A stretch of DNA of 64,000 nt from Ponticaulis sp. (GTDB taxonomy: Bacteria; Pseudomonadota; Alphaproteobacteria; Caulobacterales; Hyphomonadaceae): the NCBI GenBank assembly GCA_002692725.1, contig NZLU01000046.1, positions 496,001-560,000 of the forward strand, read 5' to 3'. Shown here piece by piece: positions 34,605 to 42,404 of the stretch (position 1 is its first letter; every line of letters begins with the position of its first letter). The position numbers and the translations under genes are program-made. Below the pieces are notes generated by a model. That model did not search any database. It saw nothing but the letters and a program-made list of their open reading frames with translations, and was not told the origin of the DNA.

Positions 34605-35564
34605 ATACGCAAACACCTGCCGGTCTCCCTGATCGGTGCGTGTGCGTGTCTTCTGGCGTCTGGGTGCTCTCAAGGAGCAAACCCGGGCGATGAAGTCCAC
34701 CCCGTTCCGCCCCCACGTCTGCTCTACCCGGACCTGCACGAGCGCGACCCATCGCGAAAAGCCTATAGCATGACTGAAAATGCTGCGGGCGATCTGAGGG
34801 TCTGGACCGAAGAGACGCGCGACGGGACAGATCTCGTCCAGTCAGTGAAGACCGAAAATGGTCAGTGGAGCGAACCTGAAGTGCTCGACTGGCCCAAAAT
34901 TGTATCGAACGTAAACCCTGCTTTTAGCGCATATGACGATCGCCTCTATTTCGCGTCTGATCGACCACTTCCCGACGCGCCGGAACGCGACGATATGAAT
35001 ATCTGGTCTGTCGCGTGGGAGGGTGACAGCTGGGGAGAGGCCAGCCCGATCCCGGGAGACGTGAACACCACTGCCGACGAGACGGATATCGCCATGGCGG
35101 CTGACGGTACAGCCTACTTTGTCTCCAAACATCCTCGCGGCCTCGGCGGACAGGATATTGCCCGGGCTAATCTGAATGCAGAGACCAGCGACTGGGAGTA
35201 TGAGGCCCTGCCCGATACGATCAGCTCGCGATTTGTCGAAAGCCACGTTTCGATCACGCCTGACGGCAAGACTCTGATCTTCTATTCCCGCGTCCGCCCC
35301 ATTATTGGCGGCGTCGATCTGAAGATTGCTGAACTTCAGGATGATGGAAGCTGGCTGGGCCCATTCACACTGGGCAAGAATATCAACTCAACAGCAAACG
35401 AATTCGGCAGCGGTCTGTCTTTGAATGGCGATTGGTTTTTCTTTTCGCGAAATGGCCATTTGCTCGAAATGCCGATGGCTGATTTCCGCTTGGAGATCGA
35501 CCTCGCGCGCGAAGCCTTCGCCAATAATCAGGAACGTCGTTTCCTTGGGCTTTCTGACAAATAG
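34605..35564 (+). CDS. Predicted lipoprotein with PD40-type beta-propeller repeats; start codon unclear
   Basis: The chain is about 320 residues if read from 34605. It has a clear lipoprotein leader (KHLPVSLIGACACLLASGC) and then WD40/PD40-like repeats such as NPAFSAYDDRLYFASDRP, MAADGTAYFVSKHPRGLGGQDI and SITPDGKTLIFYSRVRP, suggesting a periplasmic beta-propeller. The leader has no ATG, GTG or TTG in frame: upstream of it only ATT (34584), ATA (34605) and CTG (34617) are available before a stop at 34569. The first ATG (34770) would delete the leader. I placed the start at ATA 34605 by length and charge only. Function is unknown; it interrupts purS and purQ. Confidence 0.55.
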   Translation: MRKHLPVSLIGACACLLASGCSQGANPGDEVHPVPPPRLLYPDLHERDPSRKAYSMTENAAGDLRVWTEETRDGTDLVQSVKTENGQWSEPEVLDWPKIVSNVNPAFSAYDDRLYFASDRPLPDAPERDDMNIWSVAWEGDSWGEASPIPGDVNTTADETDIAMAADGTAYFVSKHPRGLGGQDIARANLNAETSDWEYEALPDTISSRFVESHVSITPDGKTLIFYSRVRPIIGGVDLKIAELQDDGSWLGPFTLGKNINSTANEFGSGLSLNGDWFFFSRNGHLLEMPMADFRLEIDLAREAFANNQERRFLGLSDK

Positions 35565-35649
35565 TTCATAAAATTAAAGCGCTTGTTGGCGACGGAACTC
35601 AGAGCGCACTCACGTTTTAACTGTGTGCACGCGCCTGATCCCACCCGGA

Positions 35650-35807
35650 GGTCTTGGACATTCCCGTCCGCACCCACGCCTCCGGCAATGCCCCCGCTCC
35701 AGGGTTTGGGCGCGTGTTCACCATTCGAGTTCCCCCTCGAAACACGAACTGAAATGGCAGGTGTCAGATTTCCTCCCCCTATGAACTGCGGCACCTGCCT
35801 TTTTTTC
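35650..35807 (+). ncRNA. Candidate structured RNA with C-rich loops ahead of purQ
   Basis: The 289-base gap before purQ contains a two-part hairpin: CGTGT (35713-35717) with ACACG (35742-35746), enclosing TTCGA (35724-35728) with TCGAA (35737-35741). Its loop is GTTCCCCC. A terminator hairpin with CCTCCCCC in its loop follows. Two C-rich loops before an intrinsic terminator resemble alphaproteobacterial sRNAs. It could instead be a purQ leader or attenuator. I see no convincing promoter, so the 5' end is approximate. Confidence 0.4.
35756..35807 (+). terminator. Intrinsic terminator before purQ
   Basis: GGCAGGTG (35756-35763) pairs with CACCTGCC (35792-35799) across a 28-base C-rich loop and is followed by eight T residues (35800-35807). 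Confidence 0.8.
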
Positions 35808-35853
35808 GTCAACGGATTTGCAGACTCAGCATTTGCGGGTAAATGCTCAAAGC

Positions 35854-36525
35854 ATGAAAGCAGGCGTCATCATTTTCCCCGGTTCGAACTGTGATCGCGA
35901 CGCGATTACGGCTCTGAAGGATATCACGGGTCAGGATCCGGTTCAGATCTGGCACAAACAGACAGACTGGCCGACGGGGCTTGATTTCGTCGTTGTCCCC
36001 GGCGGGTTTTCTTATGGCGACTATCTGCGCTGCGGCGCGATGGCAGGCAATTCGCCAATCATCCCGCATCTGAAAGAGTTCGCAGATCGCGGCGGGCACA
36101 TTCTTGGCATTTGTAACGGTTTTCAGATTCTGACCGAGACCGGCCTGCTCCCCGGCGCTCTGCTTCGCAATGCCGCGCTGAACTTTGTTTGCCGCAACCA
36201 GCCACTGATGGTCAGTTCTAACGCGTCTGTGTTTACGTCGGCCTATCAGACCGGAACGGAAATTCTGATCCCGGTGGCCCATCATGACGGCAATTATTTT
36301 GCCGATGACGACACCCTCAACAAGCTCGAAGACAATGGTCGCGTCGCGTTCCGCTATGCCGGAAATCCGAATGGCTCGGCACGCGACATCGCCGGTATTC
36401 TGAGTGAAAATGGACGTGTCCTCGGCATGATGCCACACCCGGAACGCGCGATTGGCGGTCATGAAGGTGGCTCAGACGGCCGGGCGCTGTTCGAAGGCGT
36501 CATGAATGCACTGGCGACGGCCTGA
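35854..36525 (+). CDS. purQ: FGAM synthase glutaminase subunit
   Basis: The 223-residue class I glutamine amidotransferase supplies ammonia to PurL. It shows [12 protein letters not shown] at the N-terminus, [17 protein letters not shown], the nucleophile Cys87 in [10 protein letters not shown], and the catalytic His in [11 protein letters not shown]. The ATG at 35854 has a weak ribosome site (CTCAAAGC), with the terminator ending 46 bases upstream. It therefore probably has its own promoter. Confidence 0.96.
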   Translation: MKAGVIIFPGSNCDRDAITALKDITGQDPVQIWHKQTDWPTGLDFVVVPGGFSYGDYLRCGAMAGNSPIIPHLKEFADRGGHILGICNGFQILTETGLLPGALLRNAALNFVCRNQPLMVSSNASVFTSAYQTGTEILIPVAHHDGNYFADDDTLNKLEDNGRVAFRYAGNPNGSARDIAGILSENGRVLGMMPHPERAIGGHEGGSDGRALFEGVMNALATA

Positions 36526-36528
36526 TCT

Positions 36529-37275
36529 TCAGATCAGACCAAACCCTCTCAGCAGATACACCACACCGATCACTGACAGCAGGTATTTCGTCCAGTCGCG
36601 AAATGCGACATCGCTCATCCGATGAAGCACGAGCCCGCCAAGCCAGGTGCCGAGCATCGAAACTGGTACTGCGACCACCACTAGCCACCAGGGCGGTATG
36701 AGATCAGCCTCCATGCCGACAAAGACCGGCAGACTCCAGAACACAATCTTCGTCAAATGCGCGATGACCTGGGTCGTACTTTTCGTAGCCACGACTTCCT
36801 GTCGCGTCATGTCCGTTCTGACGAAGAAAATATCGAGCACCGGCCCCACAACGCCTGCCAACGTATTGAGCGCCTGCGCGATAAATCCGAGGACTTCAGC
36901 CTGAAAGGGTTTCGCCGCATCGAGCGCGAACCATGTCTTCGGAACCCAGGGGATGAACGCCATCGCGCCCAACATCAGAAACACAGCGCGCTTCTCTGGC
37001 CTCCACGCCACAAAAACCAGCACACCAATGGCCACAACACCACCAATCAGATAGCGGCCAACAATCGGCCAGGAGATATGCTGGCGGATCAGCCAGGCTC
37101 GCCATCCGTTCGAGACAAGTTGAATGGTGCCATGCAGAATCATGGCCATGGCCAGCGGCAGGGTCGCGGTCAGAACGCCCATCAGAATGAGCCCGCCGGC
37201 CATGCCGAAAATGCCGGAAATGAATGCAGTGACCAGGGTCGCCGCGAGGATAATAACCGCAACAACGCCGCTCAT
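36529..37275 (-). CDS. TauE/SafE-family membrane transporter
   Basis: The 248-residue product has about seven to eight hydrophobic segments and the conserved half-repeat FISGIFGMAGGLILMGVL near the N-terminus. A second, related stretch lies later (SMLGTWLGGLVLHRM). This is the TauE/SafE (DUF81) family, inner-membrane carriers of sulfite or other organic anions. The ATG at 37275 has AAGGAAGG about eight bases before it. The substrate is unknown; no sulfur gene is adjacent. Confidence 0.85.
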   Translation of the reverse strand: MSGVVAVIILAATLVTAFISGIFGMAGGLILMGVLTATLPLAMAMILHGTIQLVSNGWRAWLIRQHISWPIVGRYLIGGVVAIGVLVFVAWRPEKRAVFLMLGAMAFIPWVPKTWFALDAAKPFQAEVLGFIAQALNTLAGVVGPVLDIFFVRTDMTRQEVVATKSTTQVIAHLTKIVFWSLPVFVGMEADLIPPWWLVVVAVPVSMLGTWLGGLVLHRMSDVAFRDWTKYLLSVIGVVYLLRGFGLI

Positions 37276-37432
37276 GCCCATTTCCTTCCTTGCAGGCTTT
37301 CCGCTTAGGGCGGTTGCCAAATTCACGCAAGCTTCGGCCTGACCACGGGTGTCAGGCATGAGACAAATCGCCCAATATTCAGTCTTTGGTTAAGGGCGTA
37401 ATTAATCCCTATAATTATTAGGGACTTTCGTC

Positions 37433-38719
37433 ATGCACTTCGAGTTTTCTGACAAAACAAAAGACTATATCGCTCGGGTTTCGGCCTTCATGGACGAGCA
37501 AATCTACCCCAATCTCGAAACCTATAAGCGACAGCACGCTGCCTTTGATGATCCCTGGAATGTCCCGCAGATTGTGGAAGACCTGAAAAAGAAAGCCCGC
37601 GAACAAGGGCTATGGAATCTCTTCATGGCGCCTGCGCCCGGCTGTGATGATGATGAGTTTCACGGCGCAGGCCTCAGCAATCTTGAATATGCTCCACTGG
37701 CCGAAATGATGGGCCGCGTCACATGGGCCTCCGAGGTCTTCAACTGCTCAGCCCCCGACACCGGCAATATGGAAACCATCCACCGCTATGGCACCCGCGC
37801 CCAGAAAGAAAAGTGGCTGCGTCCATTGCTCAAAGGGGAAATCCGCTCAGCCTTTCTGATGACAGAACCGGCGGTGGCCTCGTCCGACGCAACCAATATC
37901 GAAACCTCAATCGTGCGAGATGGCGATGAATACGTCATCAATGGCCGCAAATGGTGGTCCTCCGGCGCAGGCGATCCGCACTGCAAAGTCGGCATCGTCA
38001 TGGGCAAGACCGATCCGAATGCTCCCAAACACGCTCAGCAAAGCATGATCCTGGTGCCGCTCGACACGCCGGGCGTTGAGATTGTGCGCATGCTGTCCGT
38101 CTTCGGGTTCGAACACGCGCCGCACGGCCATGCCGAGATCCAGCTCATAAATGTTCGTGTCCCTGCCGAAAACATGCTTCTCGGCGAGGGTCGCGGCTTT
38201 GAGATTGCGCAGGGCCGTCTGGGTCCTGGCCGTATCCACCATTGCATGCGAACCATCGGCGCTGCTGAACTGGCGCTTGAGAAAATGTGTCAGCGGCTCA
38301 TCAGCCGCGTGGCATTCGGCAAGACGATTTCCGAGCACTCCGTCTGGGAACAACGTGTGGCAGAGGCCCGCCTGAACATCGAAATGACCCGCCTTCTGAC
38401 CCTGAAAGCGGCGTATATGATGGATACAGTCGGCAATAAAGTCGCCAAGAATGAGATTGCGATGATCAAAGTCGCAGGCCCTCGCATTGCCTGCCAGATC
38501 ATTGATGATGCCATTCAGGCCTTTGGTGGTGCCGGAGTGACCAATGACTTCGGCCTGGCTGATGCCTATGCCAGCATTCGCACATTGCGCTTTGCTGATG
38601 GCCCGGATGAGGTTCATGCACGCGCCATTGCCCGGAATGAGTTCCGCAAATATCGCGACACAAATTACGGCAAGTCGGTCGATGCCGAAAAATTCACTGA
38701 GAATGTCGGCGCACGATAG
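37433..38719 (+). CDS. Acyl-CoA dehydrogenase
   Basis: The 428-residue flavoenzyme oxidises an acyl-CoA to the trans-2-enoyl-CoA. Visible are [18 protein letters not shown] (FAD/substrate-binding strand), [27 protein letters not shown], and [20 protein letters not shown] near the end. The length and sequence are of the ACAD10/11-like type rather than short-chain forms. AGGGA precedes the ATG by nine bases, and a 5-base inverted repeat CCCTA/TAGGG (37407-37423) overlaps that ribosome site, so control there is possible. Confidence 0.9.
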   Translation: MHFEFSDKTKDYIARVSAFMDEQIYPNLETYKRQHAAFDDPWNVPQIVEDLKKKAREQGLWNLFMAPAPGCDDDEFHGAGLSNLEYAPLAEMMGRVTWASEVFNCSAPDTGNMETIHRYGTRAQKEKWLRPLLKGEIRSAFLMTEPAVASSDATNIETSIVRDGDEYVINGRKWWSSGAGDPHCKVGIVMGKTDPNAPKHAQQSMILVPLDTPGVEIVRMLSVFGFEHAPHGHAEIQLINVRVPAENMLLGEGRGFEIAQGRLGPGRIHHCMRTIGAAELALEKMCQRLISRVAFGKTISEHSVWEQRVAEARLNIEMTRLLTLKAAYMMDTVGNKVAKNEIAMIKVAGPRIACQIIDDAIQAFGGAGVTNDFGLADAYASIRTLRFADGPDEVHARAIARNEFRKYRDTNYGKSVDAEKFTENVGAR

Positions 38720-38786
38720 CACTTGACCCTTGGCCGATTACCCCTGAACTCTGCCCCGACTTGCCGCAGAGTTCAGGAACCGGCCA

Positions 38787-39494
38787 ATGCATTTCAACGT
38801 CTTCACGCGGCATGTTTCACGCGTTCATAAAATCATTGGGCTGGTGGCCGGCGTTCTTCTGGCCTTCTGGGTCGTGTCTGGCTTTTATTTTACACTTTTC
38901 CCCATCTCAGAGATTCGCGGAGACCATCTGCGCACGCCAATCGAACATGGCACGCTTGAGATGGACGATGTTCAGATCAGCGTCGAAGAGGCTATGGACG
39001 CGTCTGGAATCTGGGGCTTTCAGGCTGAACTCAAAATGTTCATGGGCGATCCTGTCTGGCTGGTCAGCAACACACACGACAAGCGGCTGATCGATGCCAG
39101 AACTGGTGAGAAACTCTCTCCCCTCTCACAGGAAGAGGCCCGGAACATTTTCGACGCCGGAGTTGGTCGCCTGACATCTTATGGCGGTGAGGTTTTCCTG
39201 CTTGAAGACAACGCACCCCGCGAATATGCAGGGCCGCTGCCGGTTTGGGTGTTTGAGGCCTCCACTGGTGAACGCGCCTATCAGAGCCCGACCACAGGCG
39301 ATATCCTTGCTGTGCGGACCACGGAATGGCGCATCTTTGATGTGTTCTGGCGCTTTCACATTCTGGACATTATAGGAGATGATCAGATTGACAGCTGGTG
39401 GATGAAACTCGCCGCCTTTCTGGCCATCATTATGGTGATTTCAGGCTTTATCATTCTGGTTCAGCGCATCATGCGCAGAAAGCTATTCAGCTAA
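38787..39494 (+). CDS. PepSY-domain membrane protein
   Basis: The 235-residue product has two membrane segments (residues about 14-35 and 205-225) bracketing a periplasmic region with PepSY-like features (ISVEEAMDASGIWGFQAEL, LIDARTGEKLSPLSQEEA). The layout is similar to PepSY-associated membrane proteins of unknown role, sometimes linked to iron or redox metabolism. FRFHILDI-like text before the last helix is typical. Its end overlaps the convergent gene at 39487 by eight bases. Confidence 0.78.
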   Translation: MHFNVFTRHVSRVHKIIGLVAGVLLAFWVVSGFYFTLFPISEIRGDHLRTPIEHGTLEMDDVQISVEEAMDASGIWGFQAELKMFMGDPVWLVSNTHDKRLIDARTGEKLSPLSQEEARNIFDAGVGRLTSYGGEVFLLEDNAPREYAGPLPVWVFEASTGERAYQSPTTGDILAVRTTEWRIFDVFWRFHILDIIGDDQIDSWWMKLAAFLAIIMVISGFIILVQRIMRRKLFS

Positions 39495-39909
39495 GTCCAG
39501 CGCTCGCCACCGGACATTCCGTGACGTTTCGCACCACCCGCGTTGTTCGGAACAGCTTCCCTGTGCCACTGGAAGAGGTGAACACATAATTGCCTTCGCC
39601 CTCTCGCATGACAATAAAGCAATTAGCGCCGCTCCGCTCGTTACCTTCATACTGAAAACAGGCAAGGCCGTTCTCGCCGACACGCATATACCCTTTGAGG
39701 GTTGCTCCGGCGAACTCATAAATCGTCTTACCATCCGGCTCGATGCACTCGGTCCAGAATGAATCTTCAGCGCCCGACACCCCCTCCAAATGGACTCCCA
39801 ACAATTCGTTTCGAATCCGTTCCGATGAGAGTGTTGTACCCAGCACACGGATGTCATCCGCCAAAGCCGGTGCACCGACCAACGCAATCGAAACCAGCAG
39901 ATATTTCAA
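39487..39909 (-). CDS. Uncharacterised exported protein
   Basis: The 140-residue product begins with a signal peptide (MKYLLVSIALVGAPALADD). The mature chain has four cysteines (SFWTECIEPDG, GLACFQYEG, GANCFIVM, VTECPVAS) that may form two disulphides. The start is TTG at 39909, supported by GGGAGGGG at a good distance. I do not recognise the family. The 3' end overlaps the PepSY gene. Confidence 0.65.
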   Translation of the reverse strand: MKYLLVSIALVGAPALADDIRVLGTTLSSERIRNELLGVHLEGVSGAEDSFWTECIEPDGKTIYEFAGATLKGYMRVGENGLACFQYEGNERSGANCFIVMREGEGNYVFTSSSGTGKLFRTTRVVRNVTECPVASAGLS

Positions 39910-40012
39910 CAGATCCCCTCCCAGAAGCGCAGGAAAGCCTATCTATTACGATAGCGAAATAAAGTGCTTTCCGGGATGAAATACCCGCTATTTCATGAAT
40001 TCTTGATGACAG

Positions 40013-40396
40013 TCAGCCATAGCTGACGACCTCAAACTCGATCCCATCTTCATTGTGGAAATAGAACCGACGTCCGGGTTCATAAGTTTGATGCGAGTGT
40101 GTTTCATACCCTTCAGCCAGCACCTGCTCTTCGGCAGCCTCGAGATCTGACACCAGAACGCCAACATGGTTCAAGCCGCCGCGGGTACGAAAGCTGTCCG
40201 GTTGATCGGACACATCCTCCTTGGGTGAATAGATCGCCAGATATAAATCTTCGCTTCCGACGTGAACGCTGGTCCCGCCGCCCAATGACGGTCCCTCCCA
40301 TCGGATTTTCCAGTCGAAAACCCGGCAAAGCCGCTCGGCCGTTTTTCGGGGATCCGTCGCGGTGAAGTTCACGTGCTCAAGTGTTGCCTGTGTCAT
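40013..40396 (-). CDS. Glyoxalase/VOC-family protein, probable SoxR target
   Basis: The 127-residue product is a single VOC domain: LEHVNFTATDPRKTAERLCR (first metal-site His), GGLNHVGVLVSDLEAAEEQ and a late Glu in GIEFEVVSYG. Such proteins handle glyoxal-type or antibiotic-like electrophiles. It is divergent from soxR, and a SoxR-type dyad (40448-40465) sits in its promoter. It is thus probably induced by redox-cycling compounds. Confidence 0.82.
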   Translation of the reverse strand: MTQATLEHVNFTATDPRKTAERLCRVFDWKIRWEGPSLGGGTSVHVGSEDLYLAIYSPKEDVSDQPDSFRTRGGLNHVGVLVSDLEAAEEQVLAEGYETHSHQTYEPGRRFYFHNEDGIEFEVVSYG

Positions 40397-40419
40397 TCTA
40401 AAGCTCCCTCTTGGTCAGT

Positions 40420-40448
40420 TTGACAATTCAGGATTGCTTTTCTAATTT
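40420..40448 (+). promoter_or_regulatory. Promoter of soxR
   Basis: TTGACA (40420-40425), a 17-base spacer and TAATTT (40443-40448) form a good housekeeping promoter for soxR at 40492. It partly overlaps the SoxR dyad, allowing autoregulation. Confidence 0.6.
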
Positions 40449-40465
40449 CTAAAGCTCACTTTAGG
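40448..40465 (-). promoter_or_regulatory. SoxR operator within the VOC-gene promoter
   Basis: On the minus strand the 18-base dyad CCTAAAGTGAGCTTTAGA resembles the SoxR box. TTGACC overlaps its 5' edge as a -35, and TAGAAA follows with 19-base spacing. Overlong spacing is typical of MerR-family promoters that SoxR untwists. Confidence 0.75.
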
Positions 40466-40491
40466 TCAAGAAATATTTCAACGGTGATGCC

Positions 40492-40932
40492 ATGAAGCCA
40501 ACTGACATTCTATCTATCGGATACATCTCTGAAAGAACGGGACTTTCCGTGTCTGCGATCCGTTATTACGAAGAACGCGGCCTGATCACACCTCATCGGA
40601 ATGCCGGCGGACATCGGCGTTATATGCGATCGGATATACGCCGCCTGTCCTTCGTCATGATCGCTCAGCGAATCGGCTTCACCATTGAGGAAATCCTTCA
40701 GGAGATGAACGCGCTCCCCCGCGGTCGCACGCCCACTGCAAGGGATTGGGAGAAGATATCCGAAAAATGTCTCGAACGGCTCGATCATCAGATCGCGGCG
40801 CTGACTAGAACCCGAAGCAATCTGACAAGCTGCATCGGATGTGGATGCCTCTCCCTTGAGCGCTGTTCTCTCTACAATCCCGATGATGAACTCGGCAAAA
40901 AGGGAGCTGGACCTCACAACGCGATCTCATAG
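40492..40932 (+). CDS. soxR: SoxR, redox-sensing MerR-family activator
   Basis: The 146-residue regulator has a MerR-type winged helix (TGLSVSAIRYYEERGLI, then RRYMRSDIRRLSFV), a dimerisation helix, and the 2Fe-2S motif CIGCGCLSLERC with Cys114, Cys117, Cys119 and Cys125. The cysteine spacing is the same as in E. coli SoxR. Oxidation of the cluster activates transcription. It lies divergent from the VOC gene with a SoxR dyad between them. soxS is not expected in this class, where SoxR controls target genes directly. Confidence 0.95.
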   Translation: MKPTDILSIGYISERTGLSVSAIRYYEERGLITPHRNAGGHRRYMRSDIRRLSFVMIAQRIGFTIEEILQEMNALPRGRTPTARDWEKISEKCLERLDHQIAALTRTRSNLTSCIGCGCLSLERCSLYNPDDELGKKGAGPHNAIS

Positions 40933-41003
40933 TCACTGCGAGGGGCTTGATTGTTTGCCTCTGACCTCTCTTTAGTCTCCCGAATGTATGAGGGAGAAAA
41001 TCT

Positions 41004-41789
41004 ATGGTCTATCAACCTTTTGACCTGACGGGGAAAACAGCGCTGGTAACGGGCGGCAATCGCGGGATCGGCTATGGCATGTCCGAGGCTCTTGCTGCTT
41101 CGAACGCCAATGTCGCGATCTGGTGCCGCAATGCCGCCAGCGCTGACAATGTTGTGGCTGAGCTATCCGAACTCGGTACTGGAGAGGTCAAAGCCTTCTC
41201 GGTCGATGTGACGGACGAGCAGGCCGTGATCGACAGCATGGCGCTGACCAATGCCTGGAAAGGCCGCATCGATACAGTCATCGCCAATGCCGGTGTGTCG
41301 GCACGCGGCATTCCTTTTGTTGAGCAGGACACCGAAACCTACCGCCAGGTCTTGTCCGTCAATCTCGACGGCGCCTACTGGACCCTGCGCGAAGCGGCTA
41401 AAGTGATGGTTGAACGGGCGAAAAATGGCGACCCGGGCGGCTCTCTTATCGGGACGGCAAGCATGGCCGCCATTGAAGGCGCCGCGCGTAATCAGGCGTA
41501 TGCGGCCACAAAGGGCGGGCTGATCTCGATGATCAAGGCGACAGCTGTTGAACTCGCACGGTATGGCATTCGAGCCAACTCCATCCTGCCAGGTTGGATC
41601 GCGACGGACATGACGTCCAATTCTCAAGGCAATGACAAATTTGAAGACAATGTCATCAAACGCGTGCCGATCCGTCGATGGGGTGAACCAAAGGATTTCG
41701 GCGGCATCGCCGTGTATCTCGCCTCCGATGCCTCCTCATTCCACACGGGGGACACGCTTCTGGTGGATGGCGGATACTGCATATTCTGA
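41004..41789 (+). CDS. Short-chain dehydrogenase/reductase
   Basis: The 261-residue SDR has TGGNRGIGYGMSEAL (cofactor loop), ANAGVS, the catalytic Ser region GTASMAAIEG, AYAATKGG (YxxxK), and DMTSNSQGN after the active site. It probably uses NAD(P)H; the substrate is unknown. AGGGAG lies before the ATG at 41004. A perfect palindromic terminator follows the stop by seven bases. Confidence 0.9.
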   Translation: MVYQPFDLTGKTALVTGGNRGIGYGMSEALAASNANVAIWCRNAASADNVVAELSELGTGEVKAFSVDVTDEQAVIDSMALTNAWKGRIDTVIANAGVSARGIPFVEQDTETYRQVLSVNLDGAYWTLREAAKVMVERAKNGDPGGSLIGTASMAAIEGAARNQAYAATKGGLISMIKATAVELARYGIRANSILPGWIATDMTSNSQGNDKFEDNVIKRVPIRRWGEPKDFGGIAVYLASDASSFHTGDTLLVDGGYCIF

Positions 41790-41796
41790 ATCACAA

Positions 41797-41822
41797 ACGC
41801 GCCGCCAGATCTGGCGGCGCGT
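41797..41822. terminator. Bidirectional terminator, perfect palindrome
   Basis: A 26-base perfect palindrome with ACGCGCCGCCA as the left arm separates the SDR gene from the convergent small-lipoprotein gene. Confidence 0.8.
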
Positions 41823-41843
41823 CTTGATTCTGGTGTCGCTTGG

Positions 41844-42065
41844 TTATTGCGACTCGTCTTCAGTCACCGCCTCTTCGATTTCTTCAGCGGTTTCTTCCAT
41901 TTCTTCGCCAGCGTCTTCAGCGGCTTCTTCGACCTCGTCGATCGCTTCTTCAGTCGTCTCTTCGACGTCTTCAACCACGTCTTCGATCGTCACCTCTTCT
42001 TCTTCGGCAGGCGAACACGCCGAAATCATGCCCACTGCAAACAGTGCTACGATAAATTTGTTCAT
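41844..42065 (-). CDS. Very acidic small lipoprotein (73 aa)
   Basis: The 73-residue product has a lipoprotein signal peptide (MNKFIVALFAVGMISAC, lipidated Cys17) and then 56 residues that are mostly Glu and Asp with Val, Ala, Thr. DVEETTEEAIDEVEEAAEDA is typical, a pattern that predicts a long charged amphipathic helix. I chose the ATG at 42065; GGGGCAAT precedes it. No EcfG promoter is visible here, unlike its two relatives at 3184 and 60431. Function is unknown. Composition could favour metal binding. Confidence 0.72.
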   Translation of the reverse strand: MNKFIVALFAVGMISACSPAEEEEVTIEDVVEDVEETTEEAIDEVEEAAEDAGEEMEETAEEIEEAVTEDESQ

Positions 42066-42404
42066 AAGATTGCCCCTTTCCATGCGAATCATGAGTGATC
42101 GCCGCCCTAGAGTTCACAGTCCCGTGAACACTTCGAGTTATATCGCTTCATAAAGCCTGAAAAATTGTGCAGCTGCGAAATCAACGAGCAGCACGACACA
42201 GTCGGGCAGTGTTTTTGCACGGCGAACAGTCAATCAATGCAGCCGTTTCGGTATCGAGAGCGACGAATACCGTTGCCGTAAAGAACCGCTATTCGACCGC
42301 TTTCACATCTACTTCGATTGTCGTAGAATTTGGTTTGAGCAGAAGCGTTATTTCTTCAAACAGAGCGCTCTGAGATCAATTTGTTGGCGGCAAAGGGGGG
42401 CGGC
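42066..42404. other. Gene-free region with a gene-fragment remnant
   Basis: About 340 bases without a credible gene. Bases 42242-42266 match bases 43537-43561, inside the 74-residue gene downstream, at 23 of 25 positions. The minus-strand reading there gives VALDTETAA against VALDAETAT of the intact gene, but stop codons interrupt it. This looks like a decayed partial copy. I see no promoter motif, terminator or RNA structure. Confidence 0.5.

Noticed and set aside
35594..35616. EcfG-like GGAAC followed by CGTT ahead of the purQ RNA candidate.
   Set aside because: The spacer is only 14 bases; EcfG promoters need 16 or 17.
37389..37406. TTAA-N8-TTAA as a CtrA site before the acyl-CoA dehydrogenase gene.
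   Set aside because: The spacer is one base too long and the region is AT-rich.
38776..38802. GGAAC-N17-CGTC at the start of the PepSY gene.
   Set aside because: The -10 is imperfect and would lie inside the coding region, after the start codon.
30141..42380. Possible CRISPR or tandem-repeat arrays.
   Set aside because: No repeat of 20 or more bases recurs at regular spacing; only short inverted and direct repeats were seen.
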